64,000 nt of DNA. Origin: Cellvibrio sp. UBA7671. Lineage in GTDB: Bacteria > Pseudomonadota > Gammaproteobacteria > Pseudomonadales > Cellvibrionaceae. The position numbers were made by a program, and so were the translations under genes. The stretch covers positions 186,001 through 250,000 of the forward strand of contig DLHJ01000019.1 in the NCBI GenBank assembly GCA_002483145.1. The letters are read 5' to 3'. The notes under the pieces were generated by a model. The model was not told where the DNA came from. It searched no databases and was given only the letters and a program-made list of their open reading frames with translations. This document shows positions 42,308 to 50,102 of this stretch, one piece after another. Each line of letters opens with the position of its first letter. Within the stretch, counting starts at the first letter, position 1.

Positions 42308-44314
42308 TTAAAATTGCCAGGTCAATTTGGCGAAAATGCTGCGTTCAATTTCTCCTGCATTAATATTATCGGCTTTGTTGAATTCGCGGTGACTGCTGTC
42401 TGTCAGGTTTTGTCCGGTGATATTCAAACGCAGGGTTTTGCTTAGCTGGGTGCCGAGATTAATATCGAGGCGCAGGTAGCTGTCCACTTTGCTTGCAGGT
42501 AATTCATCGACATAAATAGCGGTAGTATCCAGTGTCCAGTTGTCGTTAATATTCCAGAAGATTTTTAACCCTGCCTGATGTTCTGGCGCTAATTTTTCTG
42601 CCTCTTCTTGTGTTGGATCAAGCGCCCTGAGTGACAGCTGTAAGTAGCTGTAATTGGCCGCGATTTTTAAATTGGGATTAACTGCCCAATTGATTGCGGT
42701 TTCAATTCCCTCTGATGTCCCCTGCATGTTATTGGTAAATATAAAGGGAATAAAAATATGGGGTGGATCAATTCCATTGTTTACTAGCTGCACATTTTCC
42801 GGGTCGGCCATGGTTGTGCTGAGTGAGTCATAATCATTGTGAAATGCGGCCACATCGACTGATATTGCGGGCGCTAATTGCTGGCGATAACCTAATTCAT
42901 AAGCCGTGAGTTTTTCTGATTTAAAATCGTCATTGGGAACAAAAGCAGCGCGCACATTGGCCGCAGTGGCAAGTGTGCTAGTTAAGTCTTCTTCGATGGG
43001 AGTTGGTGTGCGCACTGCGCGAGACACTGAAGCCCAGAGCGTTTGGTTTTGGCCGGGGTGCCATTGCAAGCGTGCGTTGGGTTGGAATTCAAAACCGGAG
43101 AATTCATTGTGTTCAAATTTAGCGCCCAGGGTTAAAAACCAGGCTTCCGGTGCAAGCGTAATTTTATCTTGCACAAAAGCGCTATAGAGGCTGTTGCGGC
43201 GTTTCTGTGGAGTGAAGGCGGTATTGTTATCACCTTGTTCATCATCGGTGAGATAGCGATACCCGGCGCCAAGAATAATGTCGTGTGCTGACAGGGGGGC
43301 AAAATTGTATTGTGCGTCGAGGTCGTAAGTGATGCGCTCATCAATAAAATTAAAAGGCTCGTCGCGTTTGGCCCAATCAACATAAGTTTGAATGCTCAGC
43401 CGTGAGCCATCATGATGTTTGTCGGTCCAACGTCCTAAAAGATTGATCCCGTCATAGCGAATAATTTGTTGTTTGATTGGCATGTAAGGTGCGATTAATG
43501 AAAAGTGTGGACGCCGTTGTTCGGTATCGGTGCGATAGGCATCGCCTTGCAGGGTAAATTCATCGCTCCAGTCAGCGCGAAAACCGGTGCGGAATCCATC
43601 CCATTCATCGTAGGTGTCTTGTTGTTTATCACTGCCCGCAGGAGGCGGTGCGCGCGATGCGTCCTGTTTGAAAACATTGGCATAAACACGATAGGAACCA
43701 TTGCTGCCGAAGCGGCCGCCCTGGCGTGTGCTCAACGTTCCCTTTTCTTCATTGCCGTAAATTGCGCTGGTGAGATTGCCCGAAGTGTCGCTTGTATGTT
43801 TGGTGATGATATTGATTACGCCGTTGACGGCGTTGGCGCCCCACAGTGTTCCGCCCGGACCACGCACAACCTCGATCCGTTCAACATCTTCCAGCATCAG
43901 GTTGTGCGCTTCCCAGAGCACACCGCCAAACACCGGGTTGTATATCGTGCGTCCATCAATAAGTACCAGCAATTTATTTGCAAGGCCGTTATTAAAGCCG
44001 CGGATACTGATTGCCCAGCTGTTCGAATCGGTACGAGCGACTTGCATGCCGGGCACCATGCGCAGCGCGTCGGGAATGGAGGTGACGCCGGAGCGGATAA
44101 TGTCTTCGCTGGTTACCACGTATATAGCGGCGGAGGCATCAGCTACAGCTTCCGCCTTTTTAGCGGCGCTGTGTACTTTGACTTCCAACAATTGTTCAAG
44201 CGTGAGTTCAAAATAATCAACCACAGCGAGCGCGAAGGAATCCGGGGCAAGGAGCATTGCACCCAACATAGCGGTGCGGGATATAGCATCGCGCATCAAT
44301 CGGTCTGTGGGCAT
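42308..44314 (-). CDS. TonB-dependent outer-membrane receptor
   Basis: A 668-residue receptor. A signal-like N-terminus and a short region ending LTLEQLLEVKV lead to the plug domain (about 50-170: IYVVTSEDIIRSGVTSIPDALRMVPGMQVA, GFNNGLANKLLVLIDGRTIY, VERIEVVRGPGGTLWGANAVNGVINI), then a 22-strand-type barrel ending in a terminal Phe (AKLTWQF). It imports an unknown large ligand with TonB. It is read towards the LPMO gene, 291 bp apart, but no transport cassette is nearby, so a role in chitin uptake is only a guess. AAGGA precedes the ATG. Confidence 0.9.
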   Translation of the reverse strand: MPTDRLMRDAISRTAMLGAMLLAPDSFALAVVDYFELTLEQLLEVKVHSAAKKAEAVADASAAIYVVTSEDIIRSGVTSIPDALRMVPGMQVARTDSNSWAISIRGFNNGLANKLLVLIDGRTIYNPVFGGVLWEAHNLMLEDVERIEVVRGPGGTLWGANAVNGVINIITKHTSDTSGNLTSAIYGNEEKGTLSTRQGGRFGSNGSYRVYANVFKQDASRAPPPAGSDKQQDTYDEWDGFRTGFRADWSDEFTLQGDAYRTDTEQRRPHFSLIAPYMPIKQQIIRYDGINLLGRWTDKHHDGSRLSIQTYVDWAKRDEPFNFIDERITYDLDAQYNFAPLSAHDIILGAGYRYLTDDEQGDNNTAFTPQKRRNSLYSAFVQDKITLAPEAWFLTLGAKFEHNEFSGFEFQPNARLQWHPGQNQTLWASVSRAVRTPTPIEEDLTSTLATAANVRAAFVPNDDFKSEKLTAYELGYRQQLAPAISVDVAAFHNDYDSLSTTMADPENVQLVNNGIDPPHIFIPFIFTNNMQGTSEGIETAINWAVNPNLKIAANYSYLQLSLRALDPTQEEAEKLAPEHQAGLKIFWNINDNWTLDTTAIYVDELPASKVDSYLRLDINLGTQLSKTLRLNITGQNLTDSSHREFNKADNINAGEIERSIFAKLTWQF

Positions 44315-45113
44315 GGGCTTATCCTTTGACTACCAGTGTTGAAATTCAACCTGTGTTGCAAATAGGTGAAGCGGTGGGGACATAGTTGTGCTGTCGAAAG
44401 ATTAGGATAGTCCACTGGCCTCAGACCCGCCGACGCATTTTCCCTGGATCGAGACGATGATCACCTTTGGGTGTTCAAGAGAGTTATTAGGCGACACATT
44501 AAGCATTGGTGCGTAGCTGATTGTGATGTAATTCAAGCCGCCCACGAATTGAACATCCCGACTTGGGGTAGAGCCAATGGGGGTTGGCGGCTATTACCAA
44601 AGGTTCATGCACAGAGTTATTCACAGCTTTTGTGGATAAAAGCGATTTTGTCGCAATTGGGAGAGAGTTGTTGAAGCGGAAGCGGAGTATGGCTTACGGC
44701 TATTACCGCTGATGGGCATAGTATTTGCTGATGTCCCTGGTGTATCGGCGAATAAAGCGCTGCTGTGTTTTTATTTCCGGATGGGGTTAATGGTTGATGC
44801 CATTGTCAGTGGCTTTTTGGTGGACTGACACCGTGGACGTCGTATTGTTAGCTCCTTTGGGTGTAAATTCTGTGCATTTTCTGAGCTTGGCATGCCCGCT
44901 CTTGTTTGGTGCGCTTGCATCGCAGCCTGCACCTTTGTAATCTGCGCGGCCGCGAAAAAGCCCGAATAATTCTATAACGCGAGTTTTTATCATTAAGTAA
45001 GCTATTCCTGCTGCCATTTTCTACCCATAAAAGGGGTGATGGCGTAGAATGCCGCCCGCTTTTGGTGATTCGCTTGTGCGTTTTTTAATCCCTCGATTTG
45101 TTGGAGAAACCCA
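44315..45113. other. long intergenic region upstream of ppc
   Basis: Two open frames of 67 and 76 codons look like noise. A TTATTCACA (44617-44625) and an inverted TGTGGATAA (44631-44639) match DnaA-box sequences. TAGAAT near 45050 may be part of the ppc promoter. I see nothing else. Confidence 0.5.
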
Positions 45114-47729
45114 ATGTTAAAGCTGCCTGAAACCCTGCGCGAAAATGTCCGCCTGCTGGGGGAGCTCTTAGGTGAGACGATTCATGCCCACGAAGGTGCA
45201 GAACTGTTTACCAAGGTAGAAGGTATTCGCAAGTTGGGTAAGGCCATCACCAAAGCGGAGAATGGTGATTCTGCCCCGCTGGTGGCGATGCTGAGCAGCC
45301 TGGATGACCAGAACATCCTGCCAATAGTGCGCGCCTTTAACCAATTCCTGAACCTGGCGAACATCGCCGACCAGGAGTACTTCTCCAGCGCTGAAGCCGA
45401 GCGCGATGACAGTTTGCAAACCATGATTCAGGAGTTTGCCGAAGTACACGGCAAAAACGCCCTGACCGAGATTATCAACAAGCTGCGGATTGAATTGGTA
45501 CTCACGGCACATCCGACTGAAGTCACCCGCCGCACCCTGATTCGCAAGTACGACCAAATCGTCGATACTCTTGCCGATCGCCAAAACGGCAGCTTGCTGA
45601 CCTTCGAGCAAGACAAACTACGCGGCCGCTTACACCGTTTGGTGGAAGAGATCTGGGCTACCGACGAAATCCGTACCACTCGCCCAACCGCCGTCGATGA
45701 AGCCAAATGGGGTTTTGCGGTAATTGAAAACAGCCTCTGGCAGGCAGTGCCGGACTTTATCCGCCACTTGGATCGCATGTGCACCCGCCATTTGGGCGAG
45801 TCGCTGCCGGTGGATATCCGCCCCATCAAGTTCTATTCATGGATGGGCGGCGACCGCGACGGCAACCCGAATGTAACCCACAAAATTACCCGCGAAGTGT
45901 TGTTGCTAGGCCGCTGGATGGCCGCTGAACTCTATTCGCGCGATGTCTACAGCCTGGGTGGCGACCTGAGTATGATCGAGGCGAGCGATGAGTTGCGCGC
46001 CCAGTACCCCGACAGTACCACCCCGTATCGCGATGTGATGTTTGATCTTCGTCGCCGTATCCAATCCACTTTGGAGTGGGCAGAAGCGCGCTTGCAAGGC
46101 CGTTCGGTAGAAGTGCCGGTTGACCTAATCACCAGCCGCGAAGATTTGTTGTCCCCTTTAATGCTCTGCTTCCGCTCACTTAACGAGGTTGGTTTACCGC
46201 ATATTGCCAATGGTCCGCTGGTCGATACGATTCGCCGTATTCACTGCTTCGGCATCAACCTTGTGCCGCTCGATATCCGTCAGGATGGCGACCGCCATGT
46301 GCAGGCGATTGATGAGTTGGTGCAATACCTCGGCATTGGCGAATACCGCGAGTGGCCGGAAGAACAACGTCAGGCTTTCCTGTTGGAATCTCTCACCAGT
46401 AAGCGTCCGCTCTTGCCGATTAGTTGGCCAATGAGCGACGAAACTGCTGAAGTCCTGGCAACCTGCCGCGTAGTGGCGCAAGAGCCGCGAGAAATTCTCT
46501 CGCACTATGTGATTTCCATGGCGCAGCAGCCATCAGACGTTCTGGCTGTTGCCCTCTTGCTCAAAGAGTGCGGCATGACCTGGAATATGCCGATTGTGCC
46601 GCTGTTTGAAACCCTTGACGACCTTGACCGCGCGCCGATTGTGATGGAGCGCTTGTGGGACCTGGAGTGGTATCAACAGTATTCTGCGCAGCAGCAAACT
46701 GTGATGATCGGCTACTCCGACTCCGCTAAAGATGCGGGCAAGCTGGCGGCAACCTGGGCGCAATATAAAGCGCAGGAAAAACTGGTCGCCCTGGCCGATA
46801 AATTCGATGTATCCCTGGTGCTTTTCCACGGCCGTGGCGGTACTGTTGGTCGCGGCGGCGGCCCGGTAGAAAAAGCTATGGCATCGCAACCGCCGGGTTC
46901 GGTCAAAGGCCGTATCCGCGTAACCGAACAGGGCGAGATGATCCGCTACAAGTTTGGTTTGCCGCGTGTAGCCTTCAGCAGCCTTTCCTCTTATGTCGTG
47001 GCGACTATGCGCGCGACTATGGCGCCTAACGCTGCACCTAAACCCGAGTGGCGCGATCTGATCGAACGGATGGGCAAGGCGAGTCTTGAGGCTTATCGCG
47101 CAGTTGTTCGCGGTCACAAAGACTTCGTTCCTTACTTCCGCAACCTGACTCCCGAGCAAGAGTTGAGCTTGCTGGCGTTAGGCAGCCGCCCGGCCAAACG
47201 TAAATCCACCGGCGGTGTAGAAAGCCTGCGTGCCATTCCCTGGGTATTCGCCTGGACGCAAGTGCGCCTGAACCTGCCAGCTTGGCTGGGTACCCGTCAG
47301 GCATTTGAATATGCGATGCAACATGACCCGGCGCTGCTGGAAGATATGGTCAGCAACTGGGCATTTTTCTCCAGCTTCCTCGATCTGTTGGAAATGGTGA
47401 TCGGCAAGGCCGACGGCCCTATCTGTACCTATTACGAAGAGCAGTTGGTGCCGGTGGAGTATCGTGGCTTGGGTCAGGAATTGCGCGGCGATTTGAAAGC
47501 GCTCGAAGGCCTGATCAACAAGATGAAAAAGCAGGATGTGTTGTTGAACGATGACCCTATGCTGCGCCAATCGCTGGAAGTGCGTAAACCTTATGTCGAT
47601 CCACTGAACTACTTGCAGGCTGAGTTGCTCAAGCGCTATCGCAGCAGTGAAACCATCAGCCCGGATCTTGAGCGTGCACTCAAGGTAACTATGGCTGGTA
47701 TCGCGGCGGGTATGCGCAATACGGGTTGA
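45114..47729 (+). CDS. ppc: phosphoenolpyruvate carboxylase
   Basis: A 871-residue enzyme, close to the usual 880 or so. Active-site signatures are in place: LTAHPTEVTRRT with His133, GGDRDGNPNVT, the glycine-rich FHGRGGTVGRGGGP, and a terminal MRNTG. It fixes bicarbonate onto phosphoenolpyruvate to give oxaloacetate, an anaplerotic step. It stands alone with its own strong terminator. Confidence 0.97.
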   Translation: MLKLPETLRENVRLLGELLGETIHAHEGAELFTKVEGIRKLGKAITKAENGDSAPLVAMLSSLDDQNILPIVRAFNQFLNLANIADQEYFSSAEAERDDSLQTMIQEFAEVHGKNALTEIINKLRIELVLTAHPTEVTRRTLIRKYDQIVDTLADRQNGSLLTFEQDKLRGRLHRLVEEIWATDEIRTTRPTAVDEAKWGFAVIENSLWQAVPDFIRHLDRMCTRHLGESLPVDIRPIKFYSWMGGDRDGNPNVTHKITREVLLLGRWMAAELYSRDVYSLGGDLSMIEASDELRAQYPDSTTPYRDVMFDLRRRIQSTLEWAEARLQGRSVEVPVDLITSREDLLSPLMLCFRSLNEVGLPHIANGPLVDTIRRIHCFGINLVPLDIRQDGDRHVQAIDELVQYLGIGEYREWPEEQRQAFLLESLTSKRPLLPISWPMSDETAEVLATCRVVAQEPREILSHYVISMAQQPSDVLAVALLLKECGMTWNMPIVPLFETLDDLDRAPIVMERLWDLEWYQQYSAQQQTVMIGYSDSAKDAGKLAATWAQYKAQEKLVALADKFDVSLVLFHGRGGTVGRGGGPVEKAMASQPPGSVKGRIRVTEQGEMIRYKFGLPRVAFSSLSSYVVATMRATMAPNAAPKPEWRDLIERMGKASLEAYRAVVRGHKDFVPYFRNLTPEQELSLLALGSRPAKRKSTGGVESLRAIPWVFAWTQVRLNLPAWLGTRQAFEYAMQHDPALLEDMVSNWAFFSSFLDLLEMVIGKADGPICTYYEEQLVPVEYRGLGQELRGDLKALEGLINKMKKQDVLLNDDPMLRQSLEVRKPYVDPLNYLQAELLKRYRSSETISPDLERALKVTMAGIAAGMRNTG

Positions 47730-47830
47730 TCGGCTTGTGGTTGCTGCCGGCTCCGTATTTTAGCGGGGCTGGAGTGCCTGTTGTCTCTATATTCTTCTCT
47801 TTACAAATCGATTTCCCATCGATAACAAAA

Positions 47831-47869
47831 AACAGCGCAATGGAATCTTTCCATTGCGCTGTTTTTTTA
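47831..47869 (+). terminator. Rho-independent terminator of ppc
   Basis: A perfect 15-bp stem, AACAGCGCAATGGAA with TTCCATTGCGCTGTT, around a 3-nt loop, followed by a T-run. It lies 102 bp after the ppc stop. Confidence 0.9.
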
Positions 47870-47955
47870 TGTGCCCCAACACGAAACCCAGCAGATTTTT
47901 TGCGAAGAAATAGCATGAATAGAGCCGTCAATTTTCCGTGTTAAGTCCGCGTCGT

Positions 47956-47972
47956 CCTGAGTAATTTCACTC
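47956..47972 (+). promoter_or_regulatory. shared dyad element (copy 2) upstream of the chemosensory operon
   Basis: CCTGAGTAATTTCACTC, with the next base completing TGAGT-N6-ACTCA, matches 15 of 17 positions of 13373-13389. It ends 12 nt before the -35 hexamer of the operon promoter, a position fit for an activator. Confidence 0.5.
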
Positions 47973-47984
47973 AAAGTAGCCTCT

Positions 47985-48013
47985 TTGACACCTATATAAA
48001 CCCCGTCTATACC
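47985..48013 (+). promoter_or_regulatory. sigma-70-type promoter of the chemosensory operon
   Basis: TTGACA (47985-47990) and TATACC (48008-48013) are separated by 17 bp. Transcription would begin near 48020, about 80 nt before the first gene. Confidence 0.6.
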
Positions 48014-48100
48014 TAGTTAACCCATATGGCAGCAAAGTGTGCAGGGATAACGACCTACAACATCCTGCGTTTTTGCTATTGAATTTGACGGATACAACCC

Positions 48101-49357
48101 ATGAATAGCAGCTACTTCCACGGGAACTCTCCCGTTTCTTACCCACTTACACATACGCAGCGCGGCTCATCACAGGTCGTGGTGATTGGGGCAATCGCAG
48201 TTATGGGCTTGATTGCGCTCTTGTTGCTTTCGCTTGCAGAATTGTCGATGGTCTGGAAGGCGTTATTGCTGTTAGCCCTATTGTCTGCTGCGGTAATTGC
48301 CGGAGTGCAAGTCTTACAAGCGGCAAAGCGCGAGAGCGATACCCAGATGGCCTTGGCGCAAGCGCAAAGCGGGCAACAACTCGCGCAAATGTATCGGCCG
48401 CTGCTGGAAAACTACCAGCATTTACTGAAAGAAATCCTGCCGCTGTGGCAGCGCCAAACTGAATTGGCGCGGCATCAGCTGGAAGGCAGTATCACCGAAT
48501 TGGTGGGGCGTTTTTCCGATATCCATCAGCGCTTGCAAGCGGCGGTGGCCAGTTCATCGTCTACTGCCAGCAGCATGAAAGGCGATAACGGATTGGGCGG
48601 GGTGATTCATTTCGCCAACGACGAATTAAGCCAAATCACCCACACTCTGCGTCAGGCCATTGATCAGCGCGATGAGTTGCTAACAGAAATTTCCGGCCTT
48701 TCCAAAATCACGGTTGAACTGAGTGGGATGAGTGCAGAGGTTGCGGGCATTGCATCGCAAACTAATTTGCTAGCGCTTAACGCTGCCATTGAAGCGGCGC
48801 GCGCTGGTGAATACGGGCGCGGGTTTGCAGTGGTGGCTGATGAAGTGCGCACACTATCTACCCGCTCGGGTGAAACTGGTGCACGTATTGGTCGCCGTAT
48901 CGAGCAAGTCAATTCTGCGTTGCAAACAACATTGGACAGAACTGCTGAATACGCTGCTGAAGATAATTCCCGCTTAACAAAATCAGAAACTTCCATCGCG
49001 CAAGTGCTCGAACAATTCCAGCACTCCAGTGAACATATTTTGCAGTCAGCACACGTCTTGGAACAGGAGAGTGCAGCGGTTCAATCGAGTGTTGAAGAGG
49101 TGCTGGTGAATTTGCAATTCCAGGATCGCGTCAGCCAAATCCTGGGGCACGTCATTGATGATATGGAAAAACTGGTTGGTGCGATTGCCGATCAGGAAAC
49201 CCGCTTGCGCCACGGTGAGCCGGTGATTGCCATTGATACCGGTGAATGGCTGCGTTCTCTGCAAAAAACTTATACCACACTAGAGCAGGTTGATGTGCAT
49301 CGCGGCAGCGGAGCACAAGCCAAAGGTTCAAACAATTCAGAAATCACGTTTTTTTAG
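48101..49357 (+). CDS. methyl-accepting chemotaxis-type protein without a periplasmic sensor
   Basis: A 418-residue protein with two close membrane helices (about 28-73) and no periplasmic domain to speak of. A helical cytoplasmic part (about 80-190) leads to a signalling tip with [33 protein letters not shown]. After the tip it departs from normal receptors ([21 protein letters not shown]). It is the first gene of the operon. It might sense a membrane or cytoplasmic state. It lacks a C-terminal CheR-tether motif. The start ATG has only a weak ribosome-binding site. Confidence 0.85.
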   Translation: MNSSYFHGNSPVSYPLTHTQRGSSQVVVIGAIAVMGLIALLLLSLAELSMVWKALLLLALLSAAVIAGVQVLQAAKRESDTQMALAQAQSGQQLAQMYRPLLENYQHLLKEILPLWQRQTELARHQLEGSITELVGRFSDIHQRLQAAVASSSSTASSMKGDNGLGGVIHFANDELSQITHTLRQAIDQRDELLTEISGLSKITVELSGMSAEVAGIASQTNLLALNAAIEAARAGEYGRGFAVVADEVRTLSTRSGETGARIGRRIEQVNSALQTTLDRTAEYAAEDNSRLTKSETSIAQVLEQFQHSSEHILQSAHVLEQESAAVQSSVEEVLVNLQFQDRVSQILGHVIDDMEKLVGAIADQETRLRHGEPVIAIDTGEWLRSLQKTYTTLEQVDVHRGSGAQAKGSNNSEITFF

Positions 49358-49366
49358 GAGTAGTGA

Positions 49367-49729
49367 ATGTCCAAAGTAATTCTCGTCGTAGATGATTCTG
49401 CCAGCGTGCGGCAAGTGGTGGGCATTGCGCTCCGCGGTGCTGGTTATACCGTTGTTGAAGCCAGTGATGGCAAAGATGCACTAACCAAATTGGATGGGCA
49501 AAAAATCAATTTGGTGATCTCGGATGTGAATATGCCCAATATGGATGGCATTACCTTTTTGAAAGAAATGAAAACAAAAGCCAACTACAAATTTACCCCG
49601 GTGATCATGCTCACGACGGAAGGTGCAGAAGAGAAAAAGCGCGAAGGCCAAGCTGCAGGTGCAAAAGCCTGGATTGTTAAACCCTTCCGCCCTGAACAAA
49701 TGTTACAAGCAGTTTCCATGCTGATTTGA
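49367..49729 (+). CDS. cheY: CheY-type single-domain response regulator
   Basis: A 120-residue receiver with DD at 9-10, phospho-acceptor Asp53 (VISDVNMPNMDG), Thr and Lys of the active site (MLTTEG, IVKPF). It should be the output protein phosphorylated by the CheA encoded downstream. GGAG lies before the ATG, 9 bp after the preceding gene. Confidence 0.92.
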   Translation: MSKVILVVDDSASVRQVVGIALRGAGYTVVEASDGKDALTKLDGQKINLVISDVNMPNMDGITFLKEMKTKANYKFTPVIMLTTEGAEEKKREGQAAGAKAWIVKPFRPEQMLQAVSMLI

Positions 49730-49784
49730 TAGGAGCTCTATTTTATAGGACTCTCTTTTACAGGATTTTTTTAATAGGTGTAGG
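49729..49784 (+). repeat. tandem AGGA-containing repeats before the STAS gene
   Basis: Three imperfect units of about 14-16 bp (TAGGAGCTCTATTTTA, TAGGACTCTCTTTTA, CAGGATTTTTTTAA) and a final TAGG follow each other between cheY and the STAS gene. Each holds a Shine-Dalgarno-like AGGA. Confidence 0.55.
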
Positions 49785-49786
49785 CC

Positions 49787-50092
49787 ATGAATATTTCGCG
49801 CAAAAAGAGCAAGGACACAACCACGCTAATATTTGAAGGCGACCTCACTATTTATTACGTCGCCCATATCAAAGACGAATTATTTGCCGATTATGAAAAA
49901 TTGGCTGATAAGGTCGCGCTGGATTTGGCCGCTGTCGGTGAAATAGATACTGCGGGAGTGCAGCTGCTGCTATTCGCGAAAAAGTTTTTTGCTTCGGTAC
50001 ACCGCCCATTATTTATTACCAAGAGCAATGAATCTGTAGAAAGTGTGTTGACTGCGTTGGATGTAAATACCCAATTTGCTATGGAATCATAA
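49787..50092 (+). CDS. STAS-domain protein
   Basis: A 101-residue single STAS domain. GEIDTAGVQLLL (about 51-62) is the conserved phosphorylatable loop, with Thr55 in place of the usual serine. STAS proteins of anti-sigma-antagonist type switch by phosphorylation or bind ligands. In some chemosensory operons such a protein lies beside cheA; its role there is not settled. It ends 10 bp before cheA starts. Confidence 0.85.
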   Translation: MNISRKKSKDTTTLIFEGDLTIYYVAHIKDELFADYEKLADKVALDLAAVGEIDTAGVQLLLFAKKFFASVHRPLFITKSNESVESVLTALDVNTQFAMES

Positions 50093-50102
50093 GGAATCCA
50101 CT

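Noticed and set aside
44471-44674. 67-codon open frame in the gap upstream of ppc
   Set aside because: No ribosome-binding site or domain is visible, and its composition looks like non-coding DNA.
44787-45017. 76-codon open frame on the minus strand
   Set aside because: No support beyond an open frame, and it is read away from ppc through the probable promoter.
46533-47159. 208-codon frame opposite ppc
   Set aside because: It is a shadow of the ppc coding sequence, which is complete and strongly conserved.
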